Shown: positions 8,271 through 16,067 of the stretch, one piece after another
Numbering within the stretch: the first letter of the stretch is position 1
Layout of the letters: each line of letters begins with the position of its first letter
NCBI GenBank assembly: GCA_009779915.1
Contig: WRBA01000008.1
Location: forward strand, 39,578 to 103,577
Length of the DNA stretch: 64,000 nt
Direction: 5' to 3'
Origin: Defluviitaleaceae bacterium
GTDB taxonomy: Bacteria; Bacillota; Clostridia; Lachnospirales; UBA5962
Notes under the pieces: generated by a model
What the model was told of the DNA's origin: nothing
Seen by the model: the letters and a program-made list of their open reading frames with translations, nothing else
Databases searched by the model: none
Position numbers and translations under genes: made by a program

Positions 8271-9281
8271 ATGGCTTTAATCGCAAAAGAATACCGCGGG
8301 GAACTTGCGGATTTATACCATTACGGTCATATTGTGGCAGTGGATACGGAAGGGAAAATATTATGGCAGTTAGGGGATCCTAATCGCGTAACTTATTCCC
8401 GCTCTTCAGCAAAGCTTATGCAAGCAATACCAGTTGTAGAAAGCGGTGCTTTGGAAAAATATAATATTACGGAGAGGGAGCTTGCTCTCATGTGTGCCTC
8501 CCACCGGGGGGAGAATTTTCACACGGAAGCGGTTTTAGCTATTTTAAACAAAGCGGGGCTTAGTGAAACCCATCTACAATGCGGCACACATTACCCTCTT
8601 GCACCTTATATGGAAGATAAGCTCAAAGCAGAGGGTATTACGCCAACCTCAGTACATAGCAACTGCTCAGGCAAACACGCAGGGCTTTTAATAGCAGCTA
8701 AAGCTCTTGGGCTTGGGATTGATGATTATTATACGAGTTCCCATTATCTCCAGCAAAGAGCAACGGAAGTTATTGCCCAAATATGCGATTATCCCGCTGA
8801 TGAAATTATACTCGGTCTCGACGGCTGCGGTGTTCCGGTTCATGCTATGCCTATTTATAAGTTTGCCCAGGGTTACGCTAAAATGTCGAAACCTGAAACA
8901 TTGGGGGATAATCTATCCAAAACAATCAGCCGCATTACAGCGGCTATGCTTAAAAATCCGGAAATGGTTGACGGCACGGAAGGCTTTACTACAGAACTTA
9001 TGCAAACATTTGGGGATAGGCTGTTTTGTAAATCCGGAGCAAATGCTTTTTACGCCATAGGGATAATAGATAAAGGTATTGGCATTGCTATGAAAATGGA
9101 CGGCGGTGCATCGCCTATTGTACCAATTGCTATGCTTGAGACCCTTGTGCAAATTGGGGTGATAACAAAAGATGAAGCGGATAAACTTCCAACTCACAAG
9201 CCTATGACTATAAAGGAAAATCATAAAGGTGAAGTAATCGGAAAAACAATACCTGAATTCATTTTGGAGAGGCTTTCATGA
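8271..9281 (+). CDS. L-asparaginase II family (COG4448-type) amidohydrolase
   Basis: The 336-residue protein belongs to the asparaginase family typified by the inducible Rhizobium etli enzyme, not to the E. coli AnsA/B fold. Conserved blocks include SRSSAKLMQAIPVVESGA, MCASHRGE, the HSNCSGKH segment carrying the cysteine and histidine of the active region, and LGLDGCGVPVHAMP. It would hydrolyse asparagine to aspartate and ammonia in the cytoplasm. No signal peptide is seen. The start follows GGAGGGG. Its stop overlaps the start of the DRTGG gene by four bases, so the two are translationally coupled. Confidence 0.85.
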   Translation: MALIAKEYRGELADLYHYGHIVAVDTEGKILWQLGDPNRVTYSRSSAKLMQAIPVVESGALEKYNITERELALMCASHRGENFHTEAVLAILNKAGLSETHLQCGTHYPLAPYMEDKLKAEGITPTSVHSNCSGKHAGLLIAAKALGLGIDDYYTSSHYLQQRATEVIAQICDYPADEIILGLDGCGVPVHAMPIYKFAQGYAKMSKPETLGDNLSKTISRITAAMLKNPEMVDGTEGFTTELMQTFGDRLFCKSGANAFYAIGIIDKGIGIAMKMDGGASPIVPIAMLETLVQIGVITKDEADKLPTHKPMTIKENHKGEVIGKTIPEFILERLS

Positions 9282-9604
9282 CAGTTGAAAAATTGGCAAA
9301 AGATTTGAATTTAGAATTTGCGGCAGGTGAAAACGGCTCTTCGAGGGTGATCTCAGGGGTTTATATTTGCGATTTGTTAAGTTTTGCTATGAGCAAGGCT
9401 CCTAAAGGTTCTGCATGGATAACTATAATGAATAATTTAAATTTAGTGGCAGCAGCATCTTTTGCGGATGTATCTTGTGTAATCATATGCCACGGTATAA
9501 TCCCTGATAAGGCAGCAATAGAAAAAGCTAACGAGCTGGGGCTGCCAATACTTTTATCTAACCTTCCTGCTTTTGAGACAGGTAAGGCTATATATTTATC
9601 ATAG
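9278..9604 (+). CDS. DRTGG-domain protein
   Basis: A 108-residue protein resembling the free-standing DRTGG domain, which resembles the N-terminal region of HPr kinase and occurs near CBS domains and in hydrogenase-associated clusters. Features are the start VEKLAKDLNLEFAAG, the segment VYICDLLSFAMSKAPKGSAW, and the closing pattern ANELGLPILLSNLPAFETG. It overlaps the asparaginase stop by four bases, an unusual partner; DRTGG proteins are more often found beside histidine kinases and iron hydrogenases. It may bind a small ligand. Function is not known. Confidence 0.65.
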   Translation: MTVEKLAKDLNLEFAAGENGSSRVISGVYICDLLSFAMSKAPKGSAWITIMNNLNLVAAASFADVSCVIICHGIIPDKAAIEKANELGLPILLSNLPAFETGKAIYLS

Positions 9605-9644
9605 CCCTAAGCAGGCTTTTATGGATATTTGCTTTATGATAAAA

Positions 9645-9690
9645 ATAAAAGCACTGTTACCTTTGCTTACAAGGCCAACAGTGCTTTTAT
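9645..9690. terminator. Bidirectional rho-independent terminator
   Basis: A perfect 14-bp inverted repeat (9645-9658 with 9677-9690) lies between the DRTGG gene and the convergent small protein gene, with A/T runs on both sides. Confidence 0.85.
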
Positions 9691-9699
9691 TAAAAATTT

Positions 9700-9849
9700 C
9701 TAGTTGCTGCTCATCATAAGCAGCATGAGAGGTAACATATTGTTGTTCATGCCACCAAACATTCCCGGGAAAAGAAGCATCAAAAGTAAAAACATATGCA
9801 TATTATTTTCGCCGCCAAATCCATGACCGTGATTAAATCCTTGAACCAT
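9700..9849 (-). CDS. Tiny hydrophobic Met/Gly-rich protein (49 aa)
   Basis: The ATG at 9849 has AGGAGG eight bases upstream, so the short form is preferred over an upstream start at 9888. The protein begins with a His/Gly segment (HGHGFGGENN) and continues as two hydrophobic runs rich in methionine and leucine around FPGMFGGMNNN. It is probably membrane-associated. Small clostridial proteins of this composition exist but their role is unknown. It is a single-gene unit between a terminator and the palindrome at 9880-9909, which probably overlaps its promoter region. Confidence 0.6.
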   Translation of the reverse strand: MVQGFNHGHGFGGENNMHMFLLLMLLFPGMFGGMNNNMLPLMLLMMSSN

Positions 9850-9879
9850 TAATAGGCCTCCTTTTATTAATTGGAGCAT

Positions 9880-9909
9880 TATAGCCAATCACCATGGTGA
9901 TTGACTATA
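9880..9909. repeat. Palindromic element, TATAG(T/C)CAA termini (copy 2, 30 bp)
   Basis: This is a complete palindrome of 30 bases with one mismatch pair: TATAGCCAATCACCA joined directly to TGGTGATTGACTATA. It is the shortest member of the TATAGTCAA family in the window and could form a cruciform or hairpin. It sits upstream of the small Met/Gly-rich gene. Confidence 0.7.
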
Positions 9910-10010
9910 TATTTTTTACTTTTATTGATTTTTTTGCTCCGTTTTATAGTTCATATTATTGCAGTTGCAGATAAATAGTGCTTGTCTGTGGTATATTTTA
10001 TATAAGTGCG

Positions 10011-10057
10011 AATATTTATACAAAAATATTGCATAAAAATTCATGCAGTGCTATACT
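10011..10057 (+). promoter_or_regulatory. argF: argF promoter overlapped by ArgR-box-like operator
   Basis: TTGCAT (10029-10034) and TATACT (10052-10057) are 17 bases apart. The palindrome TGCATAAAAATTCATGCA (10030-10047) covers the -35 box and spacer and resembles an 18-bp ARG box. A second A/T-rich half-matching site, 10011-10030, lies beside it, as expected for tandem boxes bound by ArgR hexamers. Arginine-dependent repression is the natural reading. Confidence 0.6.
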
Positions 10058-10094
10058 ATTATCAAAACAGAATCTGAAAGGAGTCAGTAATAGT

Positions 10095-11003
10095 ATGAAA
10101 AAAGACCTTACCAAGCTAATGGATCTCACAAAAGAGGATATAGTGGGGATTTTAAATTTAGCCGACCAAATGAAAAAAGATTTTAAAAATGGCAAGGAGC
10201 ATAAAATTCTTAATGGCAAAACCTTGGCTATGATATTTCAAAAGTCATCCACCCGTACACGGGTTTCTTTTGAAACGGGCATGTATCAGCTGGGTGGTCA
10301 AGCTTTGTTTTTAAGTACTAACGATTTACAAATTGGGCGGGGTGAGCCTGTGGAAGATACGGCAAGAGTCCTGTCCCGCTATGTAGATGGTATAATGATC
10401 CGTACATTTGAGCAAGAAGAGGTGGAAAAATGGGCTAAATGGGCTACAGTTCCTGTAATTAACGGGCTTACGGACTTTTCTCACCCATGCCAGGCTTTAG
10501 GGGATTTTATGACGGTGAGAGAGTATAAAGGAGCCTTAGAAAGTGTACATCTTGCTTACATAGGTGATGGTAATAATATGTGCAACTCTCTTATTGTAGG
10601 CGGGCTTACTTGTGGTATGACTGTATCTGTTGCCGCGCCTGAAGGATATGACCCTGATCCAAAAGTTTTGGATTTTGCTAAGAAATATGATGACAAATTT
10701 ATACTTGTTAGATGCCCTAAGGAAGCCGCCGCTAAAGCGGATGTTTTAGTAACCGATGTTTGGGCAAGTATGGGGCAGGAATCAGAGGTAGCAGCCCGCA
10801 AAAAAGCGTTTGAAGGTTTCCAAATAAATAATGAATTGTTGGCGCTTGCAAACCCTAAGGCGATAGTACAGCACTGTTTGCCTGTTAAGCGAGGGGAGGA
10901 AATAACTGCGGAAGTATTTGAAGCCCATGCAAAACCTATATTTGATGAGGCTGAAAACCGCCTACACGTACAAAAAGCGATAATGGCGTTGTTAATGGGA
11001 TAA
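10095..11003 (+). CDS. argF: Ornithine carbamoyltransferase
   Basis: The enzyme forms citrulline from ornithine and carbamoyl phosphate. Carbamoyl-phosphate motif STRTR is at residues 52-56, HPCQALGD at 130-137, the ornithine-binding DVWASMG at 221-227 and HCLP at 260-263. The length of 302 residues is normal. The ATG at 10095 is chosen (AAAGGAG about twelve bases upstream) over an in-frame ATG at 9978, because the longer form would read through the promoter and operator. It stands alone, without other arg genes, so a catabolic role cannot be excluded, but the ArgR-like operator suits biosynthesis. Confidence 0.93.
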   Translation: MKKDLTKLMDLTKEDIVGILNLADQMKKDFKNGKEHKILNGKTLAMIFQKSSTRTRVSFETGMYQLGGQALFLSTNDLQIGRGEPVEDTARVLSRYVDGIMIRTFEQEEVEKWAKWATVPVINGLTDFSHPCQALGDFMTVREYKGALESVHLAYIGDGNNMCNSLIVGGLTCGMTVSVAAPEGYDPDPKVLDFAKKYDDKFILVRCPKEAAAKADVLVTDVWASMGQESEVAARKKAFEGFQINNELLALANPKAIVQHCLPVKRGEEITAEVFEAHAKPIFDEAENRLHVQKAIMALLMG

Positions 11004-11031
11004 ACCATACCAATAAAAAGGAGATAAAGAT

Positions 11032-11455
11032 ATGAGCTGTGTAACAGGTTTGGCACATATAGGTATTTATGTAAAAGATATTAATATATCAATAGATTTT
11101 TACAAAAAGCTAGGCTTTACACTTGACAGAGAGGAAAACCCTGGTGTAAAACTTGCCTTTCTAAGTGCCGGAACGGCTTTAATCGTGTTTCATGTTTGCC
11201 TAAATTTCATTTAGACAACATGAAACTACGATCTTAATAGAGCTTATCGAAAAACCTCATGAAAGAAGTGCCGGCATAGTAGACCATATTGCCCTGGAGG
11301 TAAGTGATATAGTGGCGGCAGTTGAAAAAGCAAATGCAGCGGGGGTTGTGATAGATGCCGCCACTATACGAGGCGTGGATATAATGGGTAGTATTAAAAA
11401 CGTATTTTTCCACGGTTCTAACGGTGAGAGGCTGGAATTTTTTGAATATGCATAG
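11032..11455 (+). pseudogene. VOC-family gene interrupted by a 50-bp palindromic insertion
   Basis: An ATG at 11032 with AAGGAG upstream opens a typical VOC protein (TGLAHIGIYVKDINISIDF, then YKKLGFTLDRE). After residue 50 the frame runs into foreign sequence and stops at 11214. The other half, IELIEKPHERSAGIVDHIAL and onward to NGERLEFFEYA, is intact in another frame and ends at 11455. Removing bases 11184-11238, which begin and end beside TTAAT copies, restores one continuous frame across the junction (GTALIELIEKP). The intact gene would encode about 122 residues, normal for a glyoxalase-like protein. Function of the intact form is unknown. Confidence 0.85.
11184..11233. mobile_element. 50-bp palindromic mini-insertion with 5-bp target duplication
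   Basis: The insert is flanked by TTAAT at 11179-11183 and 11234-11238. Its ends are imperfect inverted repeats: CGTGTTTCATGTT on the left and AACATGAAACTACG on the right, continuing to ATTTAG/CTAAAT in the middle, so nearly the whole element is one hairpin. It has no coding capacity. Precise loss of element plus one TTAAT restores the VOC frame. It resembles a MITE-like element moved in trans, but no source transposon is seen here. Confidence 0.7.
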
Positions 11456-11460
11456 ACCTT

Positions 11461-11504
11461 TATAGTCAACAAACATGTTCAGGTTTTCATGTGCGTTGAC
11501 TATA
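11461..11504. repeat. Palindromic element, TATAGTCAA termini (copy 3, 44 bp)
   Basis: TATAGTCAAC at 11461-11470 is the exact inverted copy of GTTGACTATA at 11495-11504, and after two mismatches the stem continues with ACATG/CATGT, leaving a 10-base loop. It starts six bases after the VOC pseudogene stop. Confidence 0.75.
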
Positions 11505-11583
11505 ACCATAAAGTGAAAACTTGACTAATTTGGACAATGACATTAAGATATAGAGAGTATAATATATTTAGCGAGGCATCTTA

Positions 11584-12960
11584 ATGGAGATTGTTTACAA
11601 TAAAAAGCGCATAAACAGAGAGATTATACATTTAATGGTACCGATTGTACTTGAAAACACTCTCCAGCTTGTAGCCGGCATTGTGACTACTGCTATGGTA
11701 GGCAGGCTTTTAGCTGACGACATAGCTGCACAGGGTATCAGTAATATAGTATACCGTGTGTTTTTTGCGCTGTTTCGCGGGCTTTCAATAGGTGCTACGG
11801 TGGTGGTTGCCACATATTACGGCAAGGGGGAATATGCTAAATGCCGCCGGCTTATTGAACAGGCTTATTTAACGGCTATACCTGTGGTTATGCTGGCGAT
11901 TACCATAGCCACCTTGTTTTCCGAGCAGATATTGAGTATATTTACTGATGATAGGGCACTTGTAGCCCTTGCTTCGGATTATACAAGGGTTTTATTTTGG
12001 GCAGTGCCTTTTATGGCGATAATTTGCTTTAACACCGCATCATTAAACGGGCATGGGGACACTAAAACTCCTATGTTTATAGCCGGTATACTTAATATAG
12101 TAAATGTAATTGCCGGATATATACTTATTTTTGGAATAGGTTCTCTAGGCGGCTTTGGTATAATGGGTGCCGCTTATTCAACTATAATATCTCAATTTAC
12201 CGGTGCCTCCATAGGGCTTTATGTTTTGTACAGAAAGCGCGGTATCTTTAGGCGGACAAGTCACGGCAGACCTTTTATAAGCTTTGATATCCCTGAGATT
12301 AAAAATTACTTTTCAATAGGCATGCCGGCAGCTATGGAGTTTTTGTTTTGGAACTTTTCCGCAATAGTTATGAGCATGGTACTACTAAGTTACGGTAACA
12401 ATTATTACGCCGCCTACCAATTGGGCTTGCAGGCGGAAATGCTTACGGATATGCCTGCCCAAGGCTTTGTTGTGGCTGCGACAACTTTAGCGGCTAAAGC
12501 TATAGGGCAAATGGATTCCAATTTATATAAAATTTATTTTACACAGCTTAGGAAAATGGCTTTAATCATAAGTATTTTTGCGACTATTATGGTATTTTCC
12601 CTTCCAAGGCAGCTTATGATGGTGCTTACCAATAATCCTGAATTGCAGCGTATTGGTGCCAGCTATATTTTCCTTATGGGGTTTGCTCAATTGCCGCAGG
12701 TTCTAAGCCGTGTCTATAACGGTTTTATCCGCTCATCAGGGGGCAAAAGAGTGCCTATGTATATTACATTTACAGGTATTTGGCTGGTTCGTGTGCCGTT
12801 GGTTGTACTTTTTGGATGGATACTTAGACTTGATATAAATTTCATTTGGATGGCTATAGTTGCCGACCAAATACTTAGGATATCCGTAAGTATTATATAT
12901 ACGAAGCGTAAAAATGTTTATAACTATGTAGATCAACTAGCCTTAAAAGAAGGGGTATAA
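11584..12960 (+). CDS. MATE-family efflux transporter
   Basis: The 458-residue protein is hydrophobic throughout with about twelve predicted helices in two similar halves, the normal MATE size and layout. Typical features are the first-helix block LMVPIVLENTLQLVAGIV followed by TTAMVGRL, and the repeat-two equivalent IGMPAAMEFLFWNFSA. MATE proteins export drugs or metabolites in exchange for sodium ions or protons; the substrate cannot be told. A weak promoter, TTGACT and TAAGAT 17 bases apart, lies about 60 bases upstream. The MutS-like gene begins one base after its stop. Confidence 0.9.
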   Translation: MEIVYNKKRINREIIHLMVPIVLENTLQLVAGIVTTAMVGRLLADDIAAQGISNIVYRVFFALFRGLSIGATVVVATYYGKGEYAKCRRLIEQAYLTAIPVVMLAITIATLFSEQILSIFTDDRALVALASDYTRVLFWAVPFMAIICFNTASLNGHGDTKTPMFIAGILNIVNVIAGYILIFGIGSLGGFGIMGAAYSTIISQFTGASIGLYVLYRKRGIFRRTSHGRPFISFDIPEIKNYFSIGMPAAMEFLFWNFSAIVMSMVLLSYGNNYYAAYQLGLQAEMLTDMPAQGFVVAATTLAAKAIGQMDSNLYKIYFTQLRKMALIISIFATIMVFSLPRQLMMVLTNNPELQRIGASYIFLMGFAQLPQVLSRVYNGFIRSSGGKRVPMYITFTGIWLVRVPLVVLFGWILRLDINFIWMAIVADQILRISVSIIYTKRKNVYNYVDQLALKEGV

Positions 12961-12961
12961 A

Positions 12962-14752
12962 ATGCGTAGAGAATTTCAGTTTGAAGCTAAAGAATGTGCC
13001 GACAATGTAATATATTTAACTGAAAGCCACAAACTCCTTGGCAATGTTAAGCTTGGTTGTATTGTCGTAGTTTTAATATGCTTAGTTTTGATTTTACGAA
13101 ATTTAAATATTCTGCTAATGGCTTTAGGCATTATTCTTGTGCAGCTTTATATTTTGCTTTCGGTTATACAAATAAAAACAGAGAAAAGAATTGAAGAAAA
13201 TCGAATAAAGCAAAAAATCCATCAGGATTATTTAGACAGGATGGATGGAGCTTGGCACAGCTTTACAGACAAAGGCGAGGAATTTGTTAAAAAAGATCAT
13301 AAATATACAAGTGACATAGACGTATTCGGTGATAATTCTATTTTTCAGTACTTAAACACTACAAAAACATGGCATGGAAGGCAAAAGTTCGCTAAAGACC
13401 TAAGGGAGGCAAACTTTGGTACAGAAGAGCTTAAAAATCGCCAAAAAGCGGTTTGGGAGCTGTCGCCTACTAAAAATTTTACGGTAGATTTTCAATTTTA
13501 TGGTTCCAAAATACGCTTTAAAGGTGAAATACTTGAGCTTATAAATATTCTAAAAGGGTCTGGTAAAAAAAGTATTTCGTCTATTTACAGTTATTTATTA
13601 CTTTTGCCTGTTTTTTCTACAGCGTTTATACTTGCGGTATTTTTTACAGGGCTTTCAGAGTTTTATATTCCTGCGGCACTGCTTCTTTTTACTCATATTG
13701 CCTTGTGGGTTTTTTGCACGGTTAAACTATCAGGGAATTTAAAGAAAATCACCGGGACCGGGTATAGAATAGGGGAGTATTCCGAGCTTTTTGCTATGAT
13801 GGAGAGAAAAACTGTTGAATCTCCCATACTTAAAGATATTAAGTCTAAAGTAAAATCTGATAAAGGTATAGTGGCTTCGGAGGCGATTAAAAAGCTTGAC
13901 AGAGTTATAATGCTTATTGATATGAGGCGTAGCGGCATGGTGTATTTTGCACTTAATATTTTCTTTTTATGGGATTTTATTTGTATATACTTCCTAAGAA
14001 GCTGGCAGGCTGAATACGGCGGCTATGTGGAAGGTTGGTTTGAGGCTATTGGCGAGATGGAGTCGCTGCTTAGCTTTGCAAATCTTAGTTTTGTGGAAGA
14101 AAATTGCTGTATACCCGAGATTGTGGAGGAAAATCTCATAGAAGCCAAAGAACTTGGGCACCCCTTAATTAACCTATCAAACAGGGTTAATAACAATGTG
14201 AAGCTGGATAAGGAAATATTTATTATATCCGGCTCTAATATGTCGGGCAAAACAACTTTTTTGCGTACTGTTGGGGTAAATATGGTCCTTGGCTTGGGTG
14301 GAGGGTATGTTTGTGCGAAAGAGCTTAAAATGCCAAATATAGGGATTTCAACCTCTATGAGAGTGGTTGATGATTTGTCGGAAGGCGTCTCCACATTCTA
14401 TGCGGAGCTTAAGCGCGTTAAAAATATAATAAACGATTGTAAAGGCAAAAAAACTCTTTTTTTAATCGATGAAATGTTTAGAGGCACAAACTCAAAAGAC
14501 CGGTTAGAAGGCGCACTTGCGGTGATAAAAAACCTTGAAAGTGAAGACTCAATAGGTCTTGTAACTACTCACGATTTAGCCCTTTGCGATCTTGCGGATA
14601 ACGAAAGGATTAAAAATTACAATTTCTCCGAAAAATATGAAAATGACGAAATTATATTTAATTATATTTTAAATATTGGTAAATCAGAGAGTACAAATGC
14701 AAAGTTTTTAATGAATAAGCTAGGGATAGAAATCCCTGAAGATGAAAGTTAG
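12962..14752 (+). CDS. Membrane-anchored MutS-like ATPase
   Basis: The C-terminal third is the MutS ATPase domain: Walker A GSNMSGKTTFLRT near residues 424-436, the ST-rich signature DDLSEGVSTFYAELKRV, Walker B FLIDEMFRGTNSKDR, and a TTHDLALC switch. The N-terminal half lacks the mismatch-recognition domain and instead has hydrophobic pairs at about residues 27-58 and 200-245 that look like membrane helices. The 596-residue size agrees with the MutS-related clostridial family of membrane proteins rather than MutS1 or MutS2. ATP-driven DNA or RNA remodelling at the membrane is possible, but the function is not established. It is coupled to the MATE gene. Confidence 0.85.
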   Translation: MRREFQFEAKECADNVIYLTESHKLLGNVKLGCIVVVLICLVLILRNLNILLMALGIILVQLYILLSVIQIKTEKRIEENRIKQKIHQDYLDRMDGAWHSFTDKGEEFVKKDHKYTSDIDVFGDNSIFQYLNTTKTWHGRQKFAKDLREANFGTEELKNRQKAVWELSPTKNFTVDFQFYGSKIRFKGEILELINILKGSGKKSISSIYSYLLLLPVFSTAFILAVFFTGLSEFYIPAALLLFTHIALWVFCTVKLSGNLKKITGTGYRIGEYSELFAMMERKTVESPILKDIKSKVKSDKGIVASEAIKKLDRVIMLIDMRRSGMVYFALNIFFLWDFICIYFLRSWQAEYGGYVEGWFEAIGEMESLLSFANLSFVEENCCIPEIVEENLIEAKELGHPLINLSNRVNNNVKLDKEIFIISGSNMSGKTTFLRTVGVNMVLGLGGGYVCAKELKMPNIGISTSMRVVDDLSEGVSTFYAELKRVKNIINDCKGKKTLFLIDEMFRGTNSKDRLEGALAVIKNLESEDSIGLVTTHDLALCDLADNERIKNYNFSEKYENDEIIFNYILNIGKSESTNAKFLMNKLGIEIPEDES

Positions 14753-14754
14753 TC

Positions 14755-14799
14755 TTAGGACTGGGAGAGTCGGAGAATCGAATCTTGCCCTAATAATTA
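14755..14799. repeat. GGGAGAGTCG repeat (copy 1)
   Basis: The sequence TTAGGACTGGGAGAGTCG (14755-14772) and a GCCCTAATAATTA end (14787-14799) match two other places in the window, near 38112 and 39459. It lies three bases after the mutS-like stop codon. The outer ends TTAGG and CCTAA are inverted, so it can form a hairpin. Confidence 0.6.
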
Positions 14800-14837
14800 G
14801 CGAATATGGCTTTACTCAAATTTGAAAGGAGGTATAT

Positions 14838-16055
14838 ATGTCGAAATCTGATGACAGAGCATTTAGTTTATGGCGTTACTATAAACTAAGCAATACTGAT
14901 TACCATAGAGCTATGGAAAAGCAATTTCCCGGTAATCTTTTTGGATTATGGATGGTCGGTATTTGTTTTGCTGCTTTTTCACTTATTTCAGGAATAATGA
15001 TTATTATTCCTTTTATGTATAATATGCATATTGTATTGGCGCGCAGGGAAACTGTTATTGCCGTAATTAAATTTATTGTGGCTATAGGTTCTGTATTTAT
15101 GGCACTTTTTGCACGCCATAAATATAGGCAATACCAACAAGGCAAGGCTGTAAATAATTGGCTGATATATGTACTTATCATTAGCTTATATACGGCTATC
15201 ATACTTACAGGAATATATCAGAGCGTATGGTCAAATCCTGACGGGCGTGCTGTGATTTTTATGGTTTTCTTAGTTGTTGCACTGCATCTTGTAACAGCCT
15301 CGCCAATTTTTAATTTGACACTTATAATAAGTGCGATAGTCGTTTTTGTTATATCTGCTGCTGTATATAAAGTTCCCAGCGAATTTATTATGGATATGCT
15401 GAATCTATTAGCGGTGGCACCGATTGCTATTGTATATAATTGGTATGTTAATTTTAACAGAATGTCAGTAACCATAAATGAAATAAGGCTGGAAGAAGAG
15501 CGTGATAAATACCGAAATGAAAGCACTATAGACGAATTGACTCAGCTTAAAAACCGTAGAAATTTTATGCAAACATTTCAAAGATATCTTACAAATCCCA
15601 GAGTCGGCGATAAATTTTTATGTTTTGCGATTATCGATATTGATCATTTTAAGCAATATAACGATTACTATGGGCATTTACAGGGAGATGAATGCCTGCG
15701 TTCGATTGGAAAAGTTCTATCTGCCTTACAAAAAAATGGTGTATATGCTGCCAGAATAGGGGGAGAGGAATTTGCATTACTTTGGTTTGCGGGAGATAAA
15801 GTTAATATAAATGACAATATTTCAATAATACATCAAAGCATACGAGCTATGGAAATCTCTCATGAAAAATCGGAAATATCACAATATATTACCGTTAGTA
15901 TAGGTGTTAAAGTAATATTATGCAGTGGGATTGGTGATATTCAAACGATTTATAGTGCCGCCGACAAAGCATTATACGAAGCCAAGGAAAATGGCCGCAA
16001 CAGAACGGTTGTATTTGATGCAAATGAAAAAAGATATAGTATACCGGGGGTGTAG
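14838..16055 (+). CDS. Membrane GGDEF protein (putative diguanylate cyclase)
   Basis: The 405-residue protein has about six predicted membrane helices in residues 30-210, a short coiled-coil-like linker (RLEEERDKYRNESTIDELT), and a GGDEF domain from about 225 to 395. The active loop reads RIGGEEF near residue 305, an accepted variant of GGDEF, and the substrate-binding region has IDIDHFKQYND followed by YYGHLQGDECL. It should make cyclic di-GMP at the membrane in response to an unknown signal. AAAGGAGG precedes the ATG. It has no visible partner. Confidence 0.9.
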   Translation: MSKSDDRAFSLWRYYKLSNTDYHRAMEKQFPGNLFGLWMVGICFAAFSLISGIMIIIPFMYNMHIVLARRETVIAVIKFIVAIGSVFMALFARHKYRQYQQGKAVNNWLIYVLIISLYTAIILTGIYQSVWSNPDGRAVIFMVFLVVALHLVTASPIFNLTLIISAIVVFVISAAVYKVPSEFIMDMLNLLAVAPIAIVYNWYVNFNRMSVTINEIRLEEERDKYRNESTIDELTQLKNRRNFMQTFQRYLTNPRVGDKFLCFAIIDIDHFKQYNDYYGHLQGDECLRSIGKVLSALQKNGVYAARIGGEEFALLWFAGDKVNINDNISIIHQSIRAMEISHEKSEISQYITVSIGVKVILCSGIGDIQTIYSAADKALYEAKENGRNRTVVFDANEKRYSIPGV

Positions 16056-16067
16056 TTATTTTTCAAT

